From the NCBI RefSeq assembly GCF_048820935.1, contig NZ_JBMERD010000002.1:62001-126000 (forward strand): a stretch of DNA of 64,000 nt, in the 5' to 3' direction. The notes beneath the pieces are model-generated. The model was given only the letters and a program-made list of their open reading frames with translations. It made no database searches and was not told where the DNA came from. Below are positions 54,368-63,556 of the stretch, piece by piece; within the stretch, counting starts at the first letter, position 1; each line of letters starts with the position of its first letter. The translations under genes were made by a program, and so were the position numbers. The DNA comes from Algicoccus sp048820935. Lineage in GTDB: Bacteria; Pseudomonadota; Gammaproteobacteria; Burkholderiales; Burkholderiaceae_B.

Positions 54368-55531
54368 GTGTCACAAAAATCATTACCAGCTGTATTTATG
54401 CGGGGCGGTACCAGTAAAGCACTGATGGTTCATCCGCGCGATTTGCCTGAAAATCGTGACGATTGGGCACCGATCTTCTTGGCAGCAATGGGTTCTCCCG
54501 ATCCCTATGGTCGTCAGCTCGATGGGATGGGCGGTGGGGTTTCATCGTTATCCAAAGTGTGCATTATCGGACCGTCAACACATCCGGATGCCGATGTGGA
54601 TTACACATTTGCACAGGTGCAGGTCAAAGACGCCCGCGTGGATTATCGGGGCAACTGCGGCAACATGAGCTCTGCCGTGGGACCTTACGCCGTGGATCAA
54701 GGCTTGGTGAAAGCGACAGGAACCAGTACGACTGTACGTATTCACAACACCAATACCCAGAAAATCATCCACAGTACATTTGCTACGCAAGACGGTGCGA
54801 CTGTTTATGGTGGTGATCTGGAAATTCCAGGTGTGGGTGGAACGGGTTCGCCGATCAAACTGGATTTTGTGGAGCCAGGTGGTGCAACAACCGGTAAGTT
54901 ACTGCCAACAGGTCGAGTGCTCGATACGCTGGAGATCCCAGGTTTGGGACAACTGGAAGTGTCGATGGTTGATGCCGCCAATGCCACCGTGTTTGTGCGT
55001 GCCAAAGACATTGGACTGACCGGTCTGGAATTGCCAGACGAAGTGGAAAGTCGTCCTGAACTCTTAAAGCTACTCAACGAGATTCGTATTCGTGCATCGG
55101 TTGCGATGGGTATTGCACCTGATCTGGAGAGTGCACGCACGACAACCAGTGTGCCCTTTATTGGGTTTGTGAGTCCTGCAGCGGACAACCCAACCTTGTC
55201 GGGTGATAGCGTGCCTGCTAAAGATATTGATCTGGTTGCCCGTGTGATGTCCAATGGTCAGCCACACCGTGCGTTGCCATTGACGGTTTCATTGTGTACA
55301 GCCGTTGCAGCCCGTATGACAGGCACTGTGGTTTCACAGATGCTGTCGTCTGACACGCCAGCGCAAGGTGCATTGCGTCTGGGCATGCCTTCTGGTGTAC
55401 TGACGGTAGGTGCCGATGTGGTGCAGGAAGAGGGTGAGTGGAAAGCGCTCGCAGGCTCCTTCTACCGAACTGCCCGTATGTTGTTTGATGGACGTGTCTG
55501 GGTGCCTGCAAGCACAATGCCTAAGGCCTAA
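54368..55531 (+). CDS. PrpF-family isomerase (4-oxalomesaconate tautomerase-like)
   Basis: A 387-residue member of the PrpF / diaminopimelate-epimerase-like fold. The N-terminal PAVFMRGGTSKALMVHPRDLP, then GMGGGVSSLSKVCIIG, VDYRGNCGNMSSAVGPYAVDQGLV and LRLGMPSGVLTVGADV, are typical. Family activities include cis/trans isomerisation of aconitates (PrpF) and 4-oxalomesaconate tautomerisation (GalD). An RraA-family aldolase-like gene nearby would suit the latter, acnA the former; I cannot choose. It lies 47 bases after the GntR gene on the same strand. Confidence 0.85.
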   Translation: MSQKSLPAVFMRGGTSKALMVHPRDLPENRDDWAPIFLAAMGSPDPYGRQLDGMGGGVSSLSKVCIIGPSTHPDADVDYTFAQVQVKDARVDYRGNCGNMSSAVGPYAVDQGLVKATGTSTTVRIHNTNTQKIIHSTFATQDGATVYGGDLEIPGVGGTGSPIKLDFVEPGGATTGKLLPTGRVLDTLEIPGLGQLEVSMVDAANATVFVRAKDIGLTGLELPDEVESRPELLKLLNEIRIRASVAMGIAPDLESARTTTSVPFIGFVSPAADNPTLSGDSVPAKDIDLVARVMSNGQPHRALPLTVSLCTAVAARMTGTVVSQMLSSDTPAQGALRLGMPSGVLTVGADVVQEEGEWKALAGSFYRTARMLFDGRVWVPASTMPKA

Positions 55532-55566
55532 TTCAGTGTTTTTGTAGTTCAGCGTTTTTATAATCG

Positions 55567-55598
55567 GACACTTGCTTGGGGTTTCTCATGCAAGTGTC
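55567..55598 (+). terminator. Hairpin after prpF
   Basis: Perfect 9-bp arms GACACTTGC and GCAAGTGTC around a 14-base loop, 36 bases past prpF. No T tract follows, so termination here is uncertain. Confidence 0.45.
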
Positions 55599-55664
55599 TG
55601 GTGCAAACATTTCATTTCAAATGGTTAACAATTCCAACCAATCAGTCGTCTTGGGAGAAGTCAG

Positions 55665-56162
55665 GTGGGTGTTGTGAAGCAAGGCGTTCTGGGTCTGCGC
55701 ACAGCGTTGATTGCGCTGTTGTGTCTGGGTTTGTCGGGTTGTGGAGCCATCTGGGATTCAATTTATCCACCGGTTGAAACACGGGATCAAATGGTCTTTC
55801 ATGTGGCGAAAGACACGCCCTATGCCAATTGGCAACTCAAAATGGGGCCTTTAGGTAACCCAACAGTCTATGTGCAACCCGAGCCTTTGTTTAAAGGATC
55901 TGCCATTGAAATGGTGGAGCCTATGCGTGACGCGAGTGGGACTTATTTTGTGGGGGTGATGGTCTCGCCCGATGCGGCCACACGTCTGGCACAAGCTACG
56001 CAGTCTCCTCCAGTCCTCATCACCCTGCTGTGGCAGGGTGGCTTGTTCAAAGTGCTCCCTGTTCAGGAGCCGATTACAGGGGGGACGTTTGCCATTGCGG
56101 TCAAAGATGCGGCATCAGCTGACATTTTGTCACGAGTGCTGAGCGATCGCTCGCCGTTGTGA
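55665..56162 (+). CDS. Lipoprotein with SecD P1-head-like segment
   Basis: 165 residues starting at GTG 55665 with GGGAGAAG upstream. The signal ends in the lipobox LSGC (Cys26 approx.), so it is a lipid-anchored envelope protein. The middle, YVQPEPLFKGSAIEMVEPMRDASGTYFVGVMVSPDAATRLAQATQ, resembles the SecDF P1 head subdomain, in which a similar strand-helix motif helps pull substrates out of the translocon. No SecD membrane part is present. A free-standing role is unknown; similarity is by pattern only. Confidence 0.6.
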   Translation: MGVVKQGVLGLRTALIALLCLGLSGCGAIWDSIYPPVETRDQMVFHVAKDTPYANWQLKMGPLGNPTVYVQPEPLFKGSAIEMVEPMRDASGTYFVGVMVSPDAATRLAQATQSPPVLITLLWQGGLFKVLPVQEPITGGTFAIAVKDAASADILSRVLSDRSPL

Positions 56163-56394
56163 GCGGTTGTATCTTGTGTCGCTAGACAACGGGCGACGGG
56201 CTATTTATTCTGACGGTGTGAACGTTTCAGCGCACCATTCGGGGCGTTGGTTGGTATCGTGATTACGCTGACTCAGGGGCGGTCAGCGTCACGAATTTGT
56301 CCTCGCCCTGACAGATAGCGAACTTCTCCCTTGATTTGTGTGCCCCCGCGCCAGGATACGGGTTTGTGGTTAGGAGGTAAAATGACCGGTGTAA

Positions 56395-57255
56395 TCAGTA
56401 CATGCGCGTGGCAGTCCAAAGATTTCCGTGCTGATCACGACCCGTCATCTGATTCGTGCTCACTTCGCCCGTATATTGTCGACCGTTGGCGGTGAAGGCG
56501 ATATCTGCACCCTGCAAGGCTGCATGATCGATTTCGTACCGTCGCCCATCCTCCATCAGATAGCCGGTCAGTTTTTGGTAGTTTTGATCGAGGGTCAGGG
56601 AAACGCGATCGTCCAATTGCCATGTCCCTGCGACTTTGGCTGGAACGATCCACTTATACGCATAGCAGTAAGATGTGCAATCGGTGGTGGCATGGGCAGA
56701 ATCGTCGACTTCCCAGTCGCCCATGTCAAAAGAGTTCGATACAATGCGTGTACCGGGTTTCATATCCAGTAGCGTCGGTCTAAGCTGTAGGTTCAGTTCT
56801 GGAAGCAGGAACAAAGTGACCACTGTCGCATCAGAGAAGTTTGTTTCAAAAATATCGCCCTGGGTGAACGTGGCTGTTTCGGACACGCCTGCTAGCTTTG
56901 CTGCCCGGCGAGAGAGCTCGACTAGATCCGGATTGAACTCAATCCCGTGAGCGCGAGTGCCACGTTGTGCCGCGGTAATCACCGTACGACCATCACCCGA
57001 GCCAAGATCCACCAGATAGTCTTCGGGTGTGATTGCTGCCATTTTTAACATTTGGTCTACCAGTGACTGGGGCGTGGGCACCCACATGACATCTTTACCG
57101 ACTTGTCCGACCCTGGGCTCGTATGCCTCATTGTTCTGCACATTTGTAGCATCTTGTGCGTGAATAGTCCCCAAACTCAGCGCCAGCACAGTCGCGGCCA
57201 TGAATCGATACATCGTGTGAGAATAGTTTGATAGTGTCATAGGTGTCTTGATCAC
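56395..57255 (-). CDS. Signal-peptide-bearing class I methyltransferase-like protein
   Basis: 286 residues. A signal peptide (MYRFMAATVLALSLGTIHA) precedes a Rossmann methyltransferase domain: VDLGSGDGRTVITAAQRGTRAHGIEFNPDLVELSRRAA (motif I and acidic strand 2 end), then TFTQGDIFETNFSDATVVTLFLLPELNLQLRPTLL. The C-terminal 100 residues (WIVPAKVAGTWQLDDRVSLTLDQNYQKLTGYL...) form a beta-rich lipocalin-like extension. Export is odd because SAM is cytosolic. It begins 10 bases after the APC permease on the same strand. Confidence 0.75.
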   Translation of the reverse strand: MIKTPMTLSNYSHTMYRFMAATVLALSLGTIHAQDATNVQNNEAYEPRVGQVGKDVMWVPTPQSLVDQMLKMAAITPEDYLVDLGSGDGRTVITAAQRGTRAHGIEFNPDLVELSRRAAKLAGVSETATFTQGDIFETNFSDATVVTLFLLPELNLQLRPTLLDMKPGTRIVSNSFDMGDWEVDDSAHATTDCTSYCYAYKWIVPAKVAGTWQLDDRVSLTLDQNYQKLTGYLMEDGRRYEIDHAALQGADIAFTANGRQYTGEVSTNQMTGRDQHGNLWTATRMY

Positions 57256-57265
57256 TCAATGTGGG

Positions 57266-58618
57266 TTACAGAAAAGGTGAGCGTGTCGAAGGTATGGGCG
57301 CTTCTGTTTTTCTCAATAGTAAAATTGGCAAACCAGCGGCCAACACCGCCAGACCGATCCAGCCAGCCTGGCCGGCATACAGGATGCCTGAATACAGCAT
57401 GTAGCTGCAGAACAGGACAAAAAGGATGGGTGTAAGTGGGTATAGAGGAACCTGATAAGGCCTGTCTATATGGGGGAAGCGCCAGCGGAGAACAAACAGT
57501 GCCAGCGCCACCAATAACATGAAGCCCCAAAAGACTGGTGCCGTGTAATTGACCATTGCCGCAAAACCATCCGGATGACCGGCGCCGACAGCAATCAACA
57601 CCAAGGCCCAGCCGCACTGAATGATCTGTGCGTTGGCAGGCGTCTTGCCGCGCTCATCCCATGTCCCCATCCAGCCGCCTCCAATACGTAAATCTTTCGA
57701 GATCGAATAAAACACCCGCGCGCCGGTAAAAGCCGTGGCGTTTAGGGTTGAGAGGGCCGCAACAATGATGGCGACTGTGACGATTGTACTACCCTTAGGA
57801 CCCGCGACCTGACGCATCATGTCGGCTGCGACTGCATCGGACGAACGCAAACCGTCCAACCCTAAAACGGACAGCAGTGCGAAATTAACCAGTAGATAGA
57901 ACAGCACTAGAATACAGGTGCCTAGCACCAGAACACGGATCATATTACGTTGTGGATTTCGAAGCTCTCCGCTCAGGTAGGCTGTTTCGTTCCAACCACC
58001 ATAGGTCAGCAGCACGAACACCATGGCCATGCCCAGCGTAGCAGTGTGCGGTTCGACGACGGGGGTAGGTGGTGCAGACGTCGGTGTTCCCAAGAGGCCA
58101 AATCCAATGATGGTTGTGATTGCGCCAAAGACGATGGCGGTGACTGTGATTTGGAGCTGTTTGCTTTGAACCGTGCCGACTACGTTAATGCCGCCGACCA
58201 GCAAGACAGACAGCACGGCGTAGATGGCAGGGCCGTGTGGTCCCAGTGATAGCAATTGGTTCGCATAGTCGCCAAACACAAACGCGACAGCCGCAATCGC
58301 CCCGGATTGAATCACGGTGCATCGCGCCCAACCGAACAGCATGGCTATGCGCTGACCGTAGGCACGTGAGAGAAAATGATATTCGCCGCCTGCGTCGGGA
58401 TGTGTCGAGGAAAGTTCAGCATAGCATAGCGCCCCGACAAGTGTGATGACCCCTCCCATTACCCAGACCAGCAAAAACATCCATTCGGATGTTACGTGGC
58501 TGGCCACGACTGAGGGTGTACGAAAAATTCCGATACCGACGACCAACCCTACCATGATGGTGATGGCATCGAACACCGAAAGTACTGGCTGGGGTGTCAC
58601 ACGAGAGGATTTTGTCAT
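57266..58618 (-). CDS. APC-family amino acid permease
   Basis: About 450 residues with roughly 12 hydrophobic helices. The first helix MVGLVVGIGIFRTPSVVA carries the GIGIF-type motif of the APC superfamily; LCYAELSSTHPDAGGEYHFLSRAYG and the loop GGWNETAYLSGELRNPQRNMIRVLVLGT are also characteristic of the amino-acid/polyamine/organocation group. I chose ATG 58618 (MTKSSRV) rather than an upstream start adding 20 basic residues. Substrate not deducible. Probably cotranscribed with the methyltransferase-like gene. Confidence 0.85.
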   Translation of the reverse strand: MTKSSRVTPQPVLSVFDAITIMVGLVVGIGIFRTPSVVASHVTSEWMFLLVWVMGGVITLVGALCYAELSSTHPDAGGEYHFLSRAYGQRIAMLFGWARCTVIQSGAIAAVAFVFGDYANQLLSLGPHGPAIYAVLSVLLVGGINVVGTVQSKQLQITVTAIVFGAITTIIGFGLLGTPTSAPPTPVVEPHTATLGMAMVFVLLTYGGWNETAYLSGELRNPQRNMIRVLVLGTCILVLFYLLVNFALLSVLGLDGLRSSDAVAADMMRQVAGPKGSTIVTVAIIVAALSTLNATAFTGARVFYSISKDLRIGGGWMGTWDERGKTPANAQIIQCGWALVLIAVGAGHPDGFAAMVNYTAPVFWGFMLLVALALFVLRWRFPHIDRPYQVPLYPLTPILFVLFCSYMLYSGILYAGQAGWIGLAVLAAGLPILLLRKTEAPIPSTRSPFL

Positions 58619-59109
58619 TCGTCTCTTTAGTTTTTTTGTACGGTCAGAAGCCCTCGAGCATGAGGTGCACCGTGTCATTTGTGGGTTTTATGGTAGCACG
58701 TGTCAATCGCGATTGTTTCTCAGAGAATCCTATTATCCCGTTCTGCGTTGACCAGAGCCGGTTTGCGGGCCGCCCGTGGATCACCGTCAGCAGCACCGGC
58801 GGCACAAGCTTTTTGCACAATCAGAACGTCACGAAAATTCTTAGGAAAATCTGTAAGAAAGATTTCTTCTGTTCAGTTGACGTTGCCGACAATTGTGTCC
58901 CTGAAAAGAAAACTTTTCGAACAAAAATAGAACGAGAAACATACAATCAAAAACGAAAAACTGAGTACGGAGTGACGCGGTTTATAGGATCGATTTCGCC
59001 TAAAATACCGCCGATACCTTCTAGGTTGCAAGGTTGGGTCTTGTCTGTCTGCACGACCAGATTGTTCACCGTGGTCAGATGAGCAATCTGGTGTCCGTAA
59101 AACAGCGCA
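58619..59109. other. Gene-free stretch with a possible decayed coding fragment
   Basis: Between the permease start and the proB end I see no convincing gene. On the minus strand, 58720-58872 is an open frame of 50 codons without a proper start; its last part (VLIVQKACAAGAADGDP, KPALVNAERDN) looks protein-like. It could be the tail of a lost gene. The segment 58860-58990 is strongly A-rich on the plus strand. No hairpin terminator is obvious. Confidence 0.4.
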
Positions 59110-60243
59110 TCAGGTCAGAATGACGAGATTGTCGCGATGAATCAGTTCGGAGCTCGTGAGCGTATCTAGAATCGATGGAATTAAATGACTGGGTTTGCCC
59201 ATAATCGATCGAGTGTCGCGAGCTGAATAGTTAATTAAGCCTCGGGCACGTTCACGACCTTCGCCATCAATACAGGCCACTAGATCGCCCGGCTCAAAAC
59301 TGCCCTCAACGGCTTTGACGCCGACCGATAAAAGGCTCTTGCCGTCGTGCAACAAGGCTTGAATGGCGCCATCATCCAAAATGATGCGACCACGCAGTCG
59401 CAAATGATCGGCCATCCACTGTTTGCGAGCGGAAAGCACCGACTGACTGGCGGTTAGCAAAGTACCGATGGACTCGCCTTCACACAAACGCAGCAAGACG
59501 TTTTCTTTATGGCCCGAGGCAATGACCGTATGTGCACCACTGCGTGCAGCCCGTTTGGCGGCCAAGACCTTGGTGAGCATGCCGCCTTTACCGAGGTGAC
59601 TGCCTGCGCCTCCAGCCATCTGTTCAAGGGCAGAATCCCCTGCACTGGCTTGGGAGATGAATTTCGCATCTGGGTTTTTTCTGGGATCGCTGTCGTATAA
59701 ACCACGCTGATCGGTCAGAATAATCAGGGCGTCTGCTTCGACGAGATTGGTAATCAACGCACCAAGTGTGTCGTTGTCCCCAAGTTTGATCTCTTCGGTG
59801 GATACCGTGTCGTTTTCATTGACGATTGGAATGACACCGAGGTGCAGCAGAGTAAAAATCGTGGAGCGAGCATTCAGATAACGCAAACGGTCTGACAAAT
59901 CATCATGAGTCAACAAGATTTGTGCGGTCTGAATGTTAAAGGGGGCAAACGCGTTTTCGTAGGCTTGTGCCAGTCCCATTTGTCCCACAGCGGCTGCGGC
60001 TTGGAGTTCATGCTTTTCGGTCGGACGCTTAGACCAGCCAAGACGTGTCATACCTTCCGCAATCGCACCGCTAGAAACGAGCACAATCGATTTTCCCATG
60101 TCCCGTAAACGGGCAATTTGTGCGGCCCAATGGGCGACTGCCTTTTGATCCACACCCTGACCATTGTTTGTCACGAGGGTAGAGCCGACTTTAATGATGA
60201 GCCGATTGCTATCGGTCAAGTTTTGGACAGGGGGTGTGCTCAT
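59110..60243 (-). CDS. proB: Glutamate 5-kinase
   Basis: Phosphorylates glutamate in the first step of proline synthesis. 377 residues: an amino-acid-kinase domain (IIKVGSTLVTNNGQGVD; VLVSSGAIAEGM; VNENDTVSTEEIKLGDNDTLGALITNLVEADALIILTDQRGLYDSDPR; GSHLGKGGMLTKVLAAKRAA) and a C-terminal PUA domain from about residue 275. Its start overlaps the obg stop by 4 bases (ATGA), so the two are coupled. Proline feedback inhibition is expected for this form. Confidence 0.96.
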   Translation of the reverse strand: MSTPPVQNLTDSNRLIIKVGSTLVTNNGQGVDQKAVAHWAAQIARLRDMGKSIVLVSSGAIAEGMTRLGWSKRPTEKHELQAAAAVGQMGLAQAYENAFAPFNIQTAQILLTHDDLSDRLRYLNARSTIFTLLHLGVIPIVNENDTVSTEEIKLGDNDTLGALITNLVEADALIILTDQRGLYDSDPRKNPDAKFISQASAGDSALEQMAGGAGSHLGKGGMLTKVLAAKRAARSGAHTVIASGHKENVLLRLCEGESIGTLLTASQSVLSARKQWMADHLRLRGRIILDDGAIQALLHDGKSLLSVGVKAVEGSFEPGDLVACIDGEGRERARGLINYSARDTRSIMGKPSHLIPSILDTLTSSELIHRDNLVILT

Positions 60244-61349
60244 AAGTCACCGTCTGAACGTGAAGGATCAAATCGCGGATCGATTTCAACCGCATCCGCA
60301 TCGGTTGGTGTGTCTTCGGGGTGTAACGCTTGATGCGCTGCATCAACGGCTTTTTGCAAGTCCCAGACCAACGGCTCGACATTGGCGCCGGTTAACGCAG
60401 AGATTGCGTAGACGGGACCTTGCCAACCGCTTGCTTCAATGAATTGGTTTTTAACCGCTTCGGGGTCTTGGGTCATGTCCAGCTTGTTGAGCACGAGCCA
60501 GCGCGGCTTTTGTGCGAGTTCTGCATCATAGAGTTCTAACTCGTTTTCAATCGCTTGCATTTCCTGAACGGCCATCGGGATGGGATCTTCATCCGGATCG
60601 GGGCTAGAGACATCGACCAGATGCAACAAAATGTGCGTTCTGCTCAGATGACGTAAAAATTGATGACCTAAACCGGCACCGTCTGCCGCGCCTTCGATTA
60701 ACCCGGGAATGTCTGCCACCACAAAGCTGTGGTTCGGTGAGGTGCGCACAACACCCAAATTAGGGTGTAGCGTTGTAAAGGGGTAATCAGCGACTTTGGG
60801 ACGTGCATTCGAGATTTGTCGAATCAACGTCGATTTGCCTGCATTGGGCATGCCCAGTAAGCCAACGTCAGCCAGAACTTTCAGTTCCATGCGAATACGG
60901 AACTCTTCACCGGGGGTGCCTTTAGTGAATTGTCGGGGTGCTCGGTTGACACTGGATTTAAAGTGCAGGTTGCCCAAACCGCCGCGTCCGCCTTTGGCGA
61001 TCACACAGCTTTGATTATGGACAGCCAAGTCGTGCATCTCTTCGCCCGTCTCGACGTTATAGAACACTGTGCCAACAGGGACGCGAATTGTGAGATCTTT
61101 GCCGGACGCGCCATACATGGCAGATCCACGGCCGTTTTCACCATTACCGGCAGCATGTTTGCGCTGATAACGAAAATCGATCAGTGTGTTGATGTTGCGG
61201 TCAGCAACAGCGATGACGCTGCCACCGCGCCCACCGTCACCCCCATCGGGTCCGCCCTTAGGAATAAATTTCTCACGTCGGAAACTGGCCGAGCCGTGAC
61301 CGCCTCTGCCTGCAATGACGTCAATTGTGGCTTCGTCAACGAACTTCAT
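60240..61349 (-). CDS. obg: Obg-family GTPase (ribosome assembly)
   Basis: An essential GTPase acting on the 50S subunit. About 369 residues from ATG 61349 (MKFVDEATIDVIAGRGGHGSASFRREKFIPKGGPDGGDGGRGG), which is the Gly-rich Obg fold (1-158). The G domain follows: GMPNAGKSTLIRQI (P loop), YPFTTLHPNLGVV (switch I), DIPGLIEGAADGAGLGHQFLRH (switch II) and NKLD. An ATG four codons upstream is in frame but gives no family match. A terminator lies between rpmA and this gene. Confidence 0.96.
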   Translation of the reverse strand: MKFVDEATIDVIAGRGGHGSASFRREKFIPKGGPDGGDGGRGGSVIAVADRNINTLIDFRYQRKHAAGNGENGRGSAMYGASGKDLTIRVPVGTVFYNVETGEEMHDLAVHNQSCVIAKGGRGGLGNLHFKSSVNRAPRQFTKGTPGEEFRIRMELKVLADVGLLGMPNAGKSTLIRQISNARPKVADYPFTTLHPNLGVVRTSPNHSFVVADIPGLIEGAADGAGLGHQFLRHLSRTHILLHLVDVSSPDPDEDPIPMAVQEMQAIENELELYDAELAQKPRWLVLNKLDMTQDPEAVKNQFIEASGWQGPVYAISALTGANVEPLVWDLQKAVDAAHQALHPEDTPTDADAVEIDPRFDPSRSDGDL

Positions 61350-61359
61350 AATGATCTTC

Positions 61360-61394
61360 AAAAAAAATTGGCCCTGCCGGAACCGACAGGGCCA
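61360..61394 (-). terminator. Rho-independent terminator between rpmA and obg
   Basis: On the minus strand TGGCCCTGTCGG and CCGGCAGGGCCA pair around TT and are followed by A and eight T residues, about 25 bases after the rpmA stop. It should lower read-through from rplU-rpmA into obg-proB. Confidence 0.88.
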
Positions 61395-61418
61395 CGCGCA
61401 TTTAGTCGCGAGTTTCTA

Positions 61419-61676
61419 TCATTCAGTCACGATAGAAACTGTGGGCTTGTTCAGTTTGCCTTTTGTGCCAAATTGAACTTTGCCATCTGCTAATGCGTAG
61501 AGAGTGTGGTCCTTGCCGATTCCAACGTTAACGCCCGGATGAAAACGGGTGCCGCGTTGGCGGACAATGATGGAACCAGCCAGAATGCTCTGACCGCCAT
61601 ATGCTTTGACGCCCAGTCGTTTGGCCTGGGAATCGCGGCCGTTACGCGTTGAGCCGCCGCCTTTTTTCTGTGCCAT
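61419..61676 (-). CDS. rpmA: 50S ribosomal protein L27
   Basis: 85 residues: MAQKKGGGSTRNGRDSQAKRLGVKAYGGQSILAGSIIVRQRGTRFHPGVNVGIGKDHTLYALADGKVQF is the full L27 signature. Its N-terminal tail reaches the peptidyl-transferase centre. It follows rplU by 34 bases; the pair is cotranscribed. Confidence 0.98.
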   Translation of the reverse strand: MAQKKGGGSTRNGRDSQAKRLGVKAYGGQSILAGSIIVRQRGTRFHPGVNVGIGKDHTLYALADGKVQFGTKGKLNKPTVSIVTE

Positions 61677-61710
61677 GTTTGACTCCTGCTAACAATCGAA
61701 TCTGCCGAAC

Positions 61711-62022
61711 TTAGGCAGAGATCGACTCGATAAGGATTTCCGTATAATTCTGACGATGCCCTTGCTGTTTGCGATAATGCTTACGGCGACGCATCTTGAA
61801 AATCTTGATCTTGTCGTGGCGACCGTGAGCAAGAACTTTAGCCTTCACAACAGCACCTTCAACTGTGGGCGTACCGATCTTAATTTGATCGCCTTCGCCG
61901 ACAGACAGGATGTTGTCAAGGGTGATTTCTTGCCCAATGTCTGCTGGTATCTGTTCTATCTTGAGTTTTTCGCCGGCAGCAATGCGATACTGTTTGCCTC
62001 CGGTTTTTATGACCGCGTACAT
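61711..62022 (-). CDS. rplU: 50S ribosomal protein L21
   Basis: 103 residues beginning MYAVIKTGGKQYRIAAGEKLKIEQIPADIGQEITLDNILSVGEG, with the C-terminal KIFKMRRRKHYRKQQGHRQNYTEI, the L21 signature; it binds 23S rRNA. First gene of the rplU-rpmA operon and divergent from ispB. The 106-base gap to ispB must hold both promoters. Confidence 0.98.
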   Translation of the reverse strand: MYAVIKTGGKQYRIAAGEKLKIEQIPADIGQEITLDNILSVGEGDQIKIGTPTVEGAVVKAKVLAHGRHDKIKIFKMRRRKHYRKQQGHRQNYTEILIESISA

Positions 62023-62128
62023 GGGTTAACCTCTTGGTTTGCCTGTGTTGATAAATTCGGTAAATTTCCGAACTCGCAACTATACTATTTAACCGATTGA
62101 AAGTCAAAAGAAATTGTCACAAGAACCT

Positions 62129-63091
62129 ATGAATGATCTCCTCGCCCCGATTGCCGAGGACATGAAATCCGTTGATGCGGTGATCCGAGACCGGCTGCAA
62201 TCCGACGTGGTGTTAATCCGAACCATCGGTGACTACATCATTGGCTCGGGCGGCAAGCGTCTGCGGCCTGCACTGGTATTGCTCGCTGCCAAGGTCTGCG
62301 GCTATGAAGGCACTCAGCATGCGCTGATGGGCGCTGTGGTGGAGTTTATTCACACCGCAACTCTTTTGCATGATGATGTGGTGGACGAGTCGGATTTGCG
62401 CCGTGGTCGCTCGACTGCCAATGCCGTCTTTGGCAATGCAGCTAGTGTGTTGGTTGGCGATTATCTGTACTCACGATCGTTTGAAATGATGGTCGACATT
62501 GGTCGTATGTCGATTATGCAGACCATGGCACAGGCAACAACCGTCATTGCTGAAGGCGAAGTGTTGCAATTACTCAACGTTCATGATCCGGAAGTAACCG
62601 AAGAACGATATCTGACAGTCGTGCGCTTTAAAACCGCCAAACTGTTTGAGGCGGCCGCTCGTTGTGGTGCCATTTTGGCTGATGCGCCAGAAGGCTATTG
62701 CGATGCGTTGGCAACGTATGGACGCCATTTGGGGACTGCATTTCAGCTGGTGGATGATTTGCTGGATTATTCAGGTGATGCGCAAACACTCGGTAAAAAC
62801 GTCGGTGATGATCTGCGTGAAGGTAAGCCAACGTTGCCGCTACTGCGTGCGATGGAAGTTGGCACGCCTGAGCAACGAGCCTTGATTCGCAAAGCCATTG
62901 AAGAGGGTGGTGAGGGTGATTTTGAAGAGGTCGGTCATGCGATTCGAGACACTGATGCACTGGAACACACCCGCGATGCAGCGCAAGCAGAGGTCAATCT
63001 GGCACTCGATGCCCTGAAAGCTTTGCCTGACAATGCATGGACGAAACATCTCGCAAAAGTGGCACAAAGTTCGCTTGATCGAGTTTTTTGA
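62129..63091 (+). CDS. ispB: Octaprenyl diphosphate synthase
   Basis: Makes the polyprenyl side chain of ubiquinone. About 320 residues from ATG 62129 (MNDLLAPIAEDM); a TTG at 62114 is in frame. GSGGKRLRPALVLLAAK, first Asp-rich motif LLHDDVVDESDLRRGRSTAN, and second motif FQLVDDLLDYSGDAQTLGKNVGDDLREGKPTLPLL are intact. The divergent position next to rplU-rpmA-obg is conserved across proteobacteria. Confidence 0.95.
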   Translation: MNDLLAPIAEDMKSVDAVIRDRLQSDVVLIRTIGDYIIGSGGKRLRPALVLLAAKVCGYEGTQHALMGAVVEFIHTATLLHDDVVDESDLRRGRSTANAVFGNAASVLVGDYLYSRSFEMMVDIGRMSIMQTMAQATTVIAEGEVLQLLNVHDPEVTEERYLTVVRFKTAKLFEAAARCGAILADAPEGYCDALATYGRHLGTAFQLVDDLLDYSGDAQTLGKNVGDDLREGKPTLPLLRAMEVGTPEQRALIRKAIEEGGEGDFEEVGHAIRDTDALEHTRDAAQAEVNLALDALKALPDNAWTKHLAKVAQSSLDRVF

Positions 63092-63160
63092 TCGATGCTT
63101 TTTTAGCGTGACTTTGGCATTTAAACTGCTAAAATCGTGCTCTTCAATTTGTGACACCGT

Positions 63161-63237
<77 letters not shown>

Positions 63238-63290
63238 AGTAGACGGTCCAAAAATCAAGGCGATCCAAACATCAACAAGGATCCCCAATT

Positions 63291-63327
63291 TAAAGCCCCT
63301 GTGATATTCATTGCACGGGCTTTTTTG
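63291..63327 (+). terminator. Terminator after tRNA-Pro
   Basis: AAAGCCC (63292-63298) pairs with GGGCTTT (63317-63323), with GTG/CAC extending the stem; a run of T (GGGCTTTTTTG) follows. It lies 55 bases after the tRNA. Confidence 0.8.
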
Positions 63328-63556
63328 CCGTCTGTACTGCGCGTTCAGTCCTTTCTTCCTTTAAATACTGACTTTATCTTGACAAATCAGGTGTGTATTG
63401 CCTAATTTGTGGTTAAGGGTTCGTCTCTTGCGGGCTTGAGCTGATCGTATGTTGGACAAGATGTCACAGAAATTAGGGTCGTTTTGACTCGATACTCACA
63501 AAATCCTACAGATATTGTGGTTAATCTTTGACAAAGCATGGTTTCATGCGTGTGAA

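Noticed and set aside
58594..59082. A 162-codon plus-strand frame spanning the permease start and the intergenic region
   Set aside because: Composition is not protein-like, it resembles no family, and it begins inside the opposite-strand gene.
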